From: Clavelina lepadiformis
Taxonomy: Eukaryota; Chordata; Ascidiacea; Aplousobranchia; Clavelinidae
Assembly: GCF_947623445.1 (NCBI RefSeq)
Contig: NC_135246.1
Location: forward strand, 13,499,856 to 13,563,855
Length of the DNA stretch: 64,000 nt
Direction of reading: 5' to 3'
Position 1 is the first letter of the stretch. Every line of letters begins with the position of its first letter. Below are positions 35,201-55,800 of the stretch, in pieces. The notes under the pieces were generated by a model. The model saw nothing but the letters and a program-made list of their open reading frames with translations. It did not search any database and was not told the DNA's origin. The translations under genes were made by a program, and so were the position numbers.

Positions 35201-37498
35201 CACGAGATTCATGAACGTGCAGGCCAAATTCTTTATCTTCATGCCGATTTATAATAAATAAAGAAAATTTATTTACTATAAATTGGCGTTCAAACAAAGG
35301 ATTGAGGCTTCAGTGCGGGCCATCACCCAAAATTTTTGTCTTTTCAAACTCGATTTCTCGTTGAAAACTGCTGTAGTTTCCAGTCAGATTAATAAGTGAT
35401 GACCATGTTAACTTTCTATTGTTATCGCTTCATTACAGTTACAGTTAGCATTTTGTCTGTTTTAAAGCTCTCCAGACTTTGCCGCTTTGTTTTTCATTTA
35501 TTGCACGTACACAATTGATTTATTGTGCCATAACAAAGAGCAGCACGGTGGCACCATATTTTCGCTCCTCATAATTAATAGCGAAAACTAAACGGTAGCA
35601 TATCATACTCACGCTCTAGCCGTCTAGACCAGTGGTTCTTAAACTGGGGGGAGTGTAACATTCATAAGGGGGGCGCGAGAGATGACAAACTGTCTATTAT
35701 TATTATATGAGCTATGTCTAAACATGCTTTCTTGACTTTCGCTATAGGTTCATTTTTACTAAAATGTTTGTCACGATGGCAATTGTATTTTTGAAATTTG
35801 ACTCTGAAATACGTCAATGGTTACGTCATAATATTTGGTGTCTCTCCGCGTTGAAGCGTATTGTTTTCCTTTACTCATTCATGCAATCCTAGCTCGACTA
35901 ACTGTTCTCTTTTAGCGCGACCTGTTTTTCTCACAACGGGGGGCGGTGTAACAAGAAAAACTTTTACAAATGTATCACTCGTAGAAATACTTAATTTACA
36001 CTAAATGCATTTTCTTTAGTTTTACAATAATGATGTATAGAGGAAACCAGATGTTTTTGCTACTAACCTGTAAATATCCGATCAGTTTACGACGTATAAT
36101 TTTGGAGTCATTAACGATTGAAAACTTGTGTGCAGTGTCGGCCACACATAATAAAAATAGTAATGTCGCGCACCCGGTTTAAATACGGTAAAACCAACGT
36201 CAGCCAATATTAAAACCGTAAAATGAAGTAAAACTTAAATTTAGTATTGATTTAATAACCAGATATTTTAGTAATTAAACTAATTGTATTGAGTGGAAAA
36301 AAGAGAAAGTATGACCAAAATTAGCTGACGTATGGCTGTATAGATACCACAGTGAACGAAAAAGTCGTACCGCAATGCGTGATATGCTTAGAAAAGCTAA
36401 ACAACGACGTTTTGAGACCAAGTCGTTTGCAGTGTCATCTCCATGAATATAAAGACAAAGCCTAGGAACAAACTTGACTGTGTAGCCGACCTAAGATATG
36501 CATTATCTTCCACAAAGCCTCGAATTAAACGTTTGGTTTCCCAAAAACAACTACATCCTTCTCATTAATGAAAGTTAACTGAAAATAAATTGCTGTTTTG
36601 TTTAATGCTTTTTTATTTTGCAATGAGGGGGCGCGCGAAATTTTTAGGTACCGTCAAGGGGGGCGTGTGCCAAAAAGTTTAAGAACCCCTGGTCTAGACT
36701 CTAGCGATTCAATCTGATAGCGTTTGCGGTGCTTTCCCTACGATAAGACAAATATTCGATGCAACTACATATTAGGCGAGGTAGAGAAAAGATGCACAGT
36801 ATCGTTTAAATTTTAAATACTTGAAATATAAAAGTGTTCATGCTAGCAACTAAAAATCATAGATATAAAAATGGCCAAAATTTAAACAAACTTATCAAAC
36901 CTGTGCGTTAAATGGACAAATATATTGCAGCCCGGCCTTGTGTAGACATTAATTTGCAAAGTGTGTTAATAAATAAAACAGTTCGTTTTCAGACAAAACG
37001 CAAGCTTTTCCATGTATAAGCGTACGGTTATATGGCTGCATATTAAGAATGGCAATCATTACCGTGCTTGTAATGTTTGCTTTACTAAACTGGGTAGGCC
37101 TACTGTAAATTAAAAGCTGTTCGGCTTTAAGGGATAAACTAAATTGCTGAGCAAGGAAGTTATCTCACACGTTCTATAAAAACCTCGACGCATTAGAGCC
37201 TTACGATGGTGCTAGTTCGGAAATTTGGAACATCCTGTCACATCGAAATGAGCTGTTTATACAAACATGATTCATTAACAATGCTGTTTGTGTATCATGT
37301 GCTTGCGCATTATATAAACGTCAATTAAGTTTTCTGAAGTTGATAATCGAAACAAAATATTACATACCAATTAATGTAAGTTTCATGAAGAATTACACAT
37401 CCAACACGTCTTACCATAGCAAAGTCAATAGGAAGCAGTATCCATAACAAACCCATACAAACAGTGCGCGTTGGTGACGTTTGCTTCAAAGTATCCAT
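32272..37498 (-). CDS. WBP1/WBP1L-like WW-domain-binding membrane protein, 213 residues
   Basis: Six exons on the minus strand, in frame: 37498-37415, 33757-33706, 33474-33406, 33165-32987, 32660-32562, 32430-32272. Residues 1-28 form a signal peptide (MGLLWILLPIDFAMA). A short cysteine-rich ectodomain follows (YCYGITAYCCG, then NCCWEEIW), then a tryptophan-rich membrane entry KVWWFWVIVFVV and a single membrane segment to about residue 90. The cytoplasmic tail carries LPPY (135-138), PPPPY (163-167) and a PSAP motif (186-189). WBP1 and WBP1L share this pattern (CCG, CC, ELWWFW, PPPPY). Family knowledge: PPxY motifs bind WW domains, notably of NEDD4-type ubiquitin ligases. VOPP1 has a related layout and is the alternative. 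Intron 1 is 3.7 kb and holds two hAT elements. Confidence 0.85.
33871..34195. mobile_element. Short hAT-type non-autonomous element, 325 bp
   Basis: Flanked by a perfect 8-bp duplication ATACAGTG (33863-33870 and 34196-34203). The ends are imperfect inverted repeats: TAGTGTTGTAATGAC at the left and CAATGCTGTAACGAT in reverse complement at the right. Inside are many copies of GACTTGAGTC-like words in both orientations, so the strand could fold on itself. Non-coding; in intron 1 of the WBP1-like gene. Confidence 0.75.
35630..36691 (+). mobile_element. Decayed hAT element (ZBED-type) with a BED-finger remnant, 1062 bp
   Basis: Flanked by a perfect 8-bp duplication GTCTAGAC (35622-35629 and 36692-36699). 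Terminal inverted repeats are CAGTGGTTCTTAAACTGGG at the left and CAGGGGTTCTTAAACTTTT in reverse complement at the right, matching the CAGNGGTTCTNAAACT ends of hAT/Charlie-like elements. Frame 36310-36465 reads as a BED zinc-finger piece (PQCVICLEKLNNDVLRPSR, with C-x2-C and then H-x-H-like spacing QCHLHEYKDK) with stop codons, as in ZBED5-like transposase derivatives. Most of the transposase is missing, so the copy cannot move itself. Confidence 0.88.
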
Positions 37499-39465
37499 CA
37501 AATAACATTTAAATTCACTCTAGAAACTGCAGTTAGAATAAAGCTTTGTTAGAACAATCATCAATCTACTGTAATACGGCGAAACAACTACGCTGAATTT
37601 TGAATGTCTGGCCAACTCAGGTGATATACAATTTCTTCATAATATATGGTCAAAATCGTAACCGAAGCGGTCCCAATATTTCAGCGCGAAATCTTCAGAT
37701 AAACGCTGAATGCAACATTTTTGCTTAGGCAAAGACGCAATTACTTGCATAAGGCAGTCACCTTTTTCTTTTTACTTTAAAAATTCTTGCCCCAATAGCT
37801 ACCCTAACTTACATCTACTTTCCATACTTCGGTTACCTTTAGCGTATTTCTGTGTAAGTAACTTAATTGATGGTCTTACTTCTGCCACAAAGTTCTACAC
37901 TCCTAGTTAATGTTCATGCGGCAACAACAAAGATCTTTGAAATCAGGCGCAGTAAAGTCACAAGGGGGAAATAATCCGTCATGCAAAGTTGCCAGATTAC
38001 ACTACCAAGCAGGAAATACACGTCGCCACAAAAGTGTTTTCCACACACGCCAGTGTTGGAATAAAATATAAATAATTACCATTTAGGCTTCGTTGTTACT
38101 GCACATGGTGTCATTCTCAATAAATAATAATTTAATAACGTCCTTGCTAGAAATATGTCAGCTTAAATAGAGTGATCAATGAGACACCACGAGTAATAAT
38201 ACGACGGTTTATTATCCTATTATCCAGTTTGACCTCAGTGGTCTTTGTGAATGTGCACCCGATGTCATTTAGCACAGCAACTGAAGCTCGCACATTACCG
38301 TATAAACAACTGACTAAAAATTTGTTACTGCAGCTAGGCACAAACATAAACAGTACACGCAACTTTAATATCTGGGCAAAAAATCTTGATATCATAACAG
38401 CGCCTAAAGTCATATATCATATTATAACTCAACACTGCAAACTACAAACCTCATTGTACTTAGATAAACGGTGCTTACATTCTTTCACAAACACTACGCT
38501 ATGCTACTGAAGAAAAAAAGACGACTTATACTGCATCTAGTCTAAGCACAAAAATAACAATAAAACATCGAATTATACAGCTATAAACAGGCTACCAAAG
38601 TTATATCACCATAGTGCACAACTACATAAAACCTTTTGCATTCGAAATACTTATGAAGAATGCACCTTAGGCAAGCGAAGTTACACAAAGAATTAATACA
38701 GAACAAACTAGACATAAAGGGATATAAAAATTCAGATTAAACAGCCTATTGATATTTCTAGGAATCTAGGCCATATCTAAATCTGCTATAATGGTAACTA
38801 TCTTCCTCGACATTAAATCGCTAGATACATACAAAAATCGAGCGTTGACTTCAATAGAAAGTGGAGTAGAAAAATAATGCACATATCGGATCAAAGTAAA
38901 GGCTGACGGACCAACAAAGGCTTAAATGGAACCGGTTTGCTTTCACCATGTACTACGCAATTTATGTCCAAATGGCAAGATGCTCCAAATGTGCATGTGT
39001 TAGACCAGAAGACATTTTCATGAAAGCTCAATTACGATATATTTTCATGCGAACCAGAAAAAAAGATGAAAAAATTGTACTGTAATTTACAGATCAGTTT
39101 CCTTTTAGTTAGAAACTGATTTTGCGTAGTTTGATTGTTCGTTCCTTTCAAAAGCGGAATATTGCTACTAGACGTACAATTAAACAAAATTGTCCAAAAA
39201 CGTTTTTGACATAAACACAGATGAACTTTAGTTACATTGTGAAAGCACCCCCTAAAACATTCGGATCGTTAAAAACAGGGTGGTAATAAAGTTTTTATAG
39301 AGTGTAAAGACAGGAACTTTGGAAACAAGAAATAGAAATATTGTTGCCTTTAAATAAATATCGAAATAGAAACATCAAGAAAAATGTCGGACGTGGTCAT
39401 GGCCATATATAAACAAGAGCAACAAAACATGTGACAGTAGAGTGACGTGGGTAGGCTGCGTTCCT
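37499..39465 (-). other. Gap between WBP1-like 5' end and GFPT 3' end
   Basis: About 2 kb between two minus-strand genes. It should hold the GFPT 3' UTR and the promoter of the WBP1-like gene. Open frames of 60-110 residues on both strands (such as 38172-38510) have no recognisable motif and no splice context. Confidence 0.4.
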
Positions 39466-48006
<8,541 letters not shown>

Positions 48007-51000
48007 TTTTCCGACTATTAAATGTCGCAGCTAAAACAGTATATAAATATATATCTTTCAATGTACAAAACGTTCTTGTTGAATAGCAGTGACCAATAAT
48101 AATTAATGGCTATCAAAACCTGAAATATAAAGCATTATTTTTGGTGAAAGCGTAAATTTCTGCTTATATATACACTTCCATTTTGTAGTAAACCTTTAGG
48201 TTTAATAATAGCAAACAATTAAATTCCATTAGTCCATAGATTTACTGACTATGAAAAAAAAATTGCTGAGTATCTAGATTAATTTTGTGATAAATCAATA
48301 CTGTACAATTAAAGCACTTATCCATATTATTAAAGAGTACAAAGCAAAAAAAACTTTTTGCAACAATTTTTTTAGAAGAGCTGTAGTCCAGCTTTGTTAA
48401 TAGGGTTTATGGATTTTACTTTCATGGTGAAATGGGAATATTTTCAATATCTGGAAAATGTTTCCGGTACCAGTAGCGCTATCAGACTTTCCACTACCTT
48501 TTGTGGTTGTGTGTGTTCTGCTATTTTAGTAAAAGTGGCATATAGTTTTAGCTATGGCACTGCATGTAGGTATGACTTCTATCAAACAAGCACATGCTCT
48601 GATACCCTAAATTTGAACAGAGAGCAGTGGATCAGAACTATTGTTTTTCTAAAGAAAGTTACCATTTTTCTCATTTTTATTGCCATTATAGAGATTGAAT
48701 TTTTAATCTGCTTATACTTGCTTTCGTAAACGAATGGAATTCAGTCCAAAACAAGTTAGACATTTCTTTAATTGTAAATAAATAATCTATTTCTGCACTC
48801 GTTGTGTTGATTGCAAAATTATAGCAAAACATATTCACTTCCGCCCAAATTTAATACCTTACTTAAAATACTATATATATATCTATATATGTAGGCCGCA
48901 GCATATATACAAAGGAAAATCATCTTCAGTTATCCTGCATGTTGTCAATGCTATGTGCTACTGGTTGACTGTAATTTATTACTAATGTAAAAAACAGGCT
49001 TAGGCTCATTCCAAGTTCAACACCATCAAAACTGGTCACATGTACGAGAAAGAAATGAAAATATTTACATTGATTCTTACCTTTAATAACCAAACCATAA
49101 AGGATATGTAAAAAATTGCACTATATGATCAAATAACCATTCAACAGTTTGTACTCTCCCAAGCAACAAAAAATCATTAAAAACTTGATGAAAAAGTGCG
49201 GAAGCTAATTTCTAGAGATTGATGTGGATGATGCCACATTATCTTTGTACACAACATTCACAAGGACTCAAACAGTCAACGTTCGAATTGTCTCAGGGTA
49301 TTTTTTACTTTGTCATTCCAGAATGAAGGCCAGCATTTTTTAGTAAATAGAAAAGTAAAGATGTAATACTTTCTCAATACTTAACCCTGCCTGCCTGCCT
49401 GCCTGATATGTGAAGTGCAAATGTAAAACAGTCCCTGTTCAATAGCTATCTTCATGAAAACACATACCCCAACTTTTTGAAAAGCAACACCTTAACTTAG
49501 TTAGCAACACCTAACTAATGATAAACGTCACACTGCAAATAACAAAAAACTTAAGCAGTCATTATACTGGCCTCATTTTCGATAACTTTATTGATCTCCT
49601 ATTTGTATGAGACTCAAAAGTGTATTAATTGCATGGGGTTTTCACAGTTTTAAATCCGTGCAAAATGTACATTTAAAGTATGTTTTTTAAATGATTGATT
49701 GTAAGTTTCTTAAACCTAGCCTAGCCCTAGCATACGCATTTGATCAGTGTCGCACCGCTTCCCTAAAACTGAACATTTTTTTATCTGGTTAACAGAATTG
49801 CGTAGAATTGCGCACAAGCCAAAAACCTTCCAGCACGAAATTCTGATGTTGATTTCGCGATAAGGTTTGCTTCCCAAGTCAGTCCACACGTTAATCTTAG
49901 CGAGGTATTCGGTAACGGTGTTAAATTAAAATTTCTCCCCAAAAGTAAAATTTCCCACAAGTCTTTGATGAATTCCTAGACCTTGCTATTGCCACGTAGC
50001 ACAAGGAACTAAAGTCACTAGCTCAGAACAGTGGCAGATACAAATAAATGGCAGAACATTTGCAGAGAAAAAGGCATTCAGTCTCAACAGCAATCACCTG
50101 TATCAAAAACAGGCAACAGCCGCACCTTTAAAACGCCCCTTGCCAACTCGCACCGAGTAGAAGCTATAAACACCTAATAGGCTTCTGTTATTACAATCAA
50201 TACCCATTGCAGCAACAGAATTAAGTTTAAAAGCCGCGATTTTAAAACCTTCGGACAGTAACAATTACACTGCAACTAAAATAAATATATGCAAGTATGT
50301 ATTTTTTAAATTCAATTCAATCGCATCAAACCATTTCGTCTGTTTTTTCACAATGCGAACTTTTCCACATGCGATATTTGAAGGGATAAAGAATTTATTT
50401 TCGACTGCTAGAGCTACTTGGATTGTTTAGATCGCAAAGTCAGCCCAAATGGCTTGGTTCATTGACTTAATCCAAGATTTAAATTCAAAGTGAAAAGTCA
50501 TACATATTAGCCTACATACATTTTCGGGCTGGAGCTAACCAAAAATACATAGCCTATCATTCCAAAACTTCAAAACAAGTAGGCTAAAAAATTTAAAATT
50601 TTGAACTTGAATTTTTCAAAACTTTCAACTTTGAACGCGTATGAGCAGCTTAAATACGTAAAGCGTTTGAGAAAAAAATGGATTTTTGTTACAAGCTTTG
50701 AATTACATGAATTTTCAGGTTTAAAAACGACCAACAACTTTTTACACGCTTGGTGCTGCTAAGGAGTTGCCCTTTATTTCATATAATATTATCGAAACAA
50801 TCTTCGGCAAGGTTTGCGAACCGATTATTAAAAAAAAAACGGTATAGTGTAGGGAACTGTATGCCTATATACAGTAGTTGAAAACTGACTAGCAGAAAAG
50901 GAAACACTTAAAGAAAAGTAAAATTATTTTTATCGCTGTACGGCTAAGATTAATAACCAAGTTTTTAGTAGTGGTCATTAGAATCAGGTTTTGCAAAGCA

Positions 51001-52879
51001 ACATATTGGAGATTTCCTTCGACAGGAGATAAAGTCATTGTTCACTATTTTACTTGTAACTTCGTAAATTTCGATGTAACTTCGCTACAAAAGCTCTGCA
51101 CTGATGCTAGCTTAATTTAAACATTGTAAATCTAACAGAAGCGGCACATACTCTACTTATAGATCCCGGTGAATGGTTGTGTACATTATTAGATATGTTA
51201 GTTATTACGCTTGTGTAGCCAAGTGCAAATCTTACTAGAGTGAAATCTTTGTAGTGTCTGCAATATAAGTCAATTCTTCTTTGAAGAAAATCGTTTAGAA
51301 ACAGTATTTTCGGAATACCTTTAAGCTACAGTATACAAACATAGACTTAGATAAATAGATAATTGCACAAATCAATTTTAAACGAACGATTTCAGTACTT
51401 ATGCAGTATGGTGCTTTTTGTTACTCCAGCCATGCAAATAACTCGACCTGATCTAAAAGTAAAACGCAAAAGAATAACTTAAACTCAGAATTCAATTATA
51501 TGTACACATAAACTTTTGAAAGAAATAGTCTACATTATGTTTGTAGTCTTCTTGAATGTATAGGCTTCAACAAACTTAAAAGCAAGCAATTAACAGGTCA
51601 TGATATCATTATCTTGTATCGGCAAAAAGACTTGGCGAATCTAATGAGAAATGAGAATTGTAAAGCAGTTTTGTTAATAAGCAATTACATTGGCACTCAA
51701 GCTACTGTATGTAAAGGTAGAGCAACGCATTATAATGACCATTTGCTTTAAAACGTCTCGTCATTTACAAATGGATTTCTTTGAAATAAACTTAAAGCTC
51801 ATAATGATAGCAATTATTGTTAAAATATCTTCCTCTTTCGTATAGGCCTTCCCGTATATCGCTTGTTTCTTGTAGCCTACAATCGATATTGAGAGTGCAT
51901 GAGCGTGTAATCCTTACACGGGCAATGCAATATCAATAAAAACTATTTAAAAAATGATAACCAAAAAGCTTGTTAAGCTATGTTCGAATTATCTCCTGTG
52001 GGATCAAAATGCTTCCTGCACGAAACCATTTAAAAATCGATCTTCTCTTCGAATTAAAAATCGCACAAGATATAAGCAGCATGAAGATGTAAGTGACCCT
52101 GGCTTTGACCCGGCTTATCCCCAAGGAAACACGTTGATTTACTCCGAAATTAACATTTATTAGAATATCTTGTCTTATAATTTTAATAATTGCATTGCTA
52201 TGGCTAAAGTAGGAAAAGGGTAGCGACAAAATTGAGCAGTCGATGGGAAACTATAAGGTTTTATTAGGATTCTATTATGTATCATTCAATTGTACTTTTG
52301 TGTATACTTTTGAAGAGCTACTTTTGTGTTATATTTATGAAAACAAGCTATTTACACTGATAGCTTGTTAAAGTTAAAATACTCCATCCAACAAGGCGAA
52401 GCGAAGCTTACTAAGACATGTCTATAACAAAGGCTTCTTCGATGTAAACGGTCGTTGTTATTTTATCAGCATACATCATAGTATGAGAGAGTTTTGATGA
52501 CGATTGGCCGCGTTGAAACAACTTCATGAATGAAAGTTTTATTAAGAATCTCAATTCAGTATCTTTTGTAAAAAATAAGAATAAAAAGAGTTGGAAGTAA
52601 AAGTCCAAAGCATTCTTAAGATAAGTGCTTGTAAATGGTAGGCTTTGGACAGAAAATATATAGCCCTGTAATTTCCTATTCTTCTGTGCAGTCTGTTATT
52701 TTGTAATTTTCTATTTCCAATGGAAAGCGTTGATACGACAAATGCCAAAAACCACAATCAGAATAGAAAACTTACTTAAACCACTAAAAAACTTTTTAAG
52801 GTCTGCAGATAGCAGGAAATGCAGGGTCAGTGCCTATCATATATATAGCCTATACTGCTAGCGGAAGACAAAAAGCAAA
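48007..52879. other. 4.9-kb intergenic region, divergent GFPT/connexin, no supported gene
   Basis: AT-rich and between two divergent genes, so it must hold both promoters. It contains a short CTGC microsatellite at 49387-49405. A 103-residue frame starting at 48409 on the + strand and one at 51954-52163 show no motif and no good splice context. I see nothing else. Confidence 0.45.
49387..49405. repeat. (CTGC)n microsatellite, about 4.75 units
   Basis: Perfect tandem CTGC tetranucleotides. Too short to suggest any role. Confidence 0.8.
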
Positions 52880-55800
52880 ATGTCTTGGCACTTTTTAGAA
52901 AGGTGGGTGGATAAAGCTAACCAATATTCAACCCTAGTTGGAAAAATTTGGATTACATTTCTAATTGTTTGCCGAATGGTCATTGTCGCTTCAGTTGGTA
53001 AGTTAATACTTTAACGAGAAAAATCATCACTTATAAATAGAAAATTATACATATATAGGCCACTATTTTATTTTACTTATCAACGTAAAATATCCCATTT
53101 TATGTAAAAAATTATTACATTTTGGTTATGTTTCTGCAGGCGATAGAGTTTACAGTGACGAGCAAAGTGAATTTAAATGCAACACTTTGCAACCCGGTTG
53201 CACCAACGTTTGCTTTAATCAGTTCTCTCCTATATCTCATCTTAGGTAAGTCGGTATACCTCAACCATTTATCAAATGCTTGGAGGGATGAAAATAGTAA
53301 TGCTAATGCTAAAATTTTGTATCGGCTATTTAAAGATTTATTAGACATGTGTGTTCTTGTCAACTTGTAAGGCGTTAATCTTGTTTCATTTATATGACGA
53401 GTCCGTATTCAAAAACCGACATTATAAACAGTAACATGAAATTTGGGCGTTTTCAAAACGGGTTTTCAAATAAAACTATAGTATACGTAAAAGAGAAACT
53501 AATGTTTACCATAAGAAAACGTCCCAGTTAACAGTAACATGAACAAGGTTTTATAAAGGCGATGTAATAAGTGTGCTTTTGTGTGTAAAATATAACCACA
53601 AAGTATTGTCGTAATTGAAAATCACAATCCTTCACATTCTTATTTACTGCAAAGTGTTAATGGTTCACTTTTACCCCGCAATTGGCGTTCATTGATTCAC
53701 TGTTTTAATTGAGATGTCTGTGCATATAGCTGCACGCGCAAGTTATCTCTTTCGTGGGAAGAGCGCACTATTAAAAACTAATATAGGCCACATGCTTCGC
53801 AACACTGCTGTGATTTACAACAATACATAGCGGTGGTATAAAACGTCGAAAAAAGCAATTATGTGTAATTCAGTCACTGCAAAATTTGCTTCGAACGAGA
53901 TCTTCGCCAAGCAACCAACAATCGATTACAATTACGCGCAAAGCTAAACAACACTCAACCACAATACGATTAATTTAGACTTTTAAAATTTTTCAGATTC
54001 TGGAGCTTTCAAATATTAGTTGTCGCCACGCCATCAGTTTTATTTGCGATTTTTTCTGGACACAAGACAAGTGAAAAAAAATCGGCAACCAAAAGGAGTG
54101 CAGTTTCTCATGAGGAAAACGAAATCAGAGCCAAGGAAAAACGCAATTTTGGCAGGTTAAATTTCAAAGCCAGTTACTGAAGTTATGTGTTAGTTTTTTG
54201 ATTGACTTAACAGTTTAGTTATTCTCATAAAGCATTATAAAATATATGTTGAAGTAAAGCTTTTAATAAGTTTCTCGAAGTTGGTATATTCAAAGTAATT
54301 TACACGACAAAACAAAGCCTAAAATTTTGAACAATGTGTTTTTTGTTTAAAAATTACTTCGTACTAAAGATATTGACAAGCAGAATGGACAACAAAAGAA
54401 ATTTTCTAATATTTTTGTTACGTTAAAAAAGACCAATCGTATATAAATAATTAATTCATAATGATGGCTATGGAAGGCTTGTTACTAACAACGGAACAAA
54501 ACACACTCGGTTAATTTGTTATGGCCCTTGTTGGGTTTCCATTTGTCGTATTAGTTTGAATTTCACTTCTTAGAAACAACTTTTTATTTTCAATATTTAT
54601 TAAGATAGGCTGTCGGTAAATGTGAAGTAAAGCCCATACAGTTCAATGTCAATGCTTAAAATGAACTTTAAATTGCAAATTGTGTTGTAGACAATGTATT
54701 TAATCCCAAAAAGTTTTGTGGACAGTTATTTTTTGCTAATGAATACAGGAAAGAAAATCTTTCTCGTTTGCAAAATTCGAAAATTGGAAAAACTTCTTTG
54801 AAATTAAAGGAATTTTTATCACCAACACAACAGCAACCGCTTTTAGCAACAAGCTTTCAGGAAAAGAAATTTAAAGGTATTTTGCATTGCTATTAACGAT
54901 AAGCAAGGAAACTAAATAACGAAATAACCAAATAACAATAATCTATTATTTTAAAACGCATTACGAAAATCTTTTACAAACTAAAATTACCTGTTTACGG
55001 TAAAATTACAGGTCTCGAGCATGAAAAGACCTTTCACAACTCCAGAGTTAAAAGCACATTGATACGACTGCCTAATTTTTATTCAAACGAAAGCAAATGC
55101 GATATCAAGTTGGAGGACGAGTTGAAATTTCCTAACGTCTTCCCAAGCAGAAAGCATTCGGAGAAATCACGCTTCAGCCACAAGCTCTCCGCCGATAACA
55201 AGAATAACATAATATACGACGCAATTAAACTAGTCGACAACACGCAAAATCCACCCAACGCTGAAATTGACAACAAACGATCAAGAAATAACAATAACAA
55301 CAGCAACGAAATAGGCAAAGCCACTTTTTGGAAACACCCAACAATGATTGATCAAAAACAAAGGCATATCAGGCGGTTGGTTGATCCTTCATGTCAAGGG
55401 AACGGAATCCTAGATGAACAGTCAAAAGCACCTTGCAGACACCCGTTGAATGATGATATCACATACAACAAAGATCATATCGTGAGTAACATCATTTAAC
55501 CTTTGTATCGCTCACTAAATAATTCATGTAGCCTAGTTGTATTATTCTGCGCCAATACTTGGGCTTATGCTATTTGTTGTGTAAGAAGATCCGTTGAGGT
55601 TATATCTTCATTACGTATGCGTAGTAATCCCCTGTTTAAGTATAATGCTATTTTTATTGTATGCAGTTCGTAAAGATATGCCAATATGTAACAAGATTAG
55701 TCCATACTTATTAATAAACACATACAACATTTCAGACGCACATAAAGCTACGCACATGTGCATAGCCCAAAAGTAGTCTTACTAGTAGAAAGTAGTGCTA

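Noticed and set aside
38172-38510. 112-residue + strand frame
   Set aside because: Overlaps an open frame on the other strand and has no protein-like motif; probably chance in the GFPT 3' flank.
48394-48729. + strand frame of about 103-111 residues with hydrophobic C terminus
   Set aside because: No upstream coding context, no recognised motif and no splice support; AT-rich sequence readily gives such hydrophobic frames.
51954-52163. 69-residue + strand frame upstream of the connexin
   Set aside because: Considered as a 5' exon, but the connexin has a normal ATG and N terminus at 52880 and this frame has its own stop.
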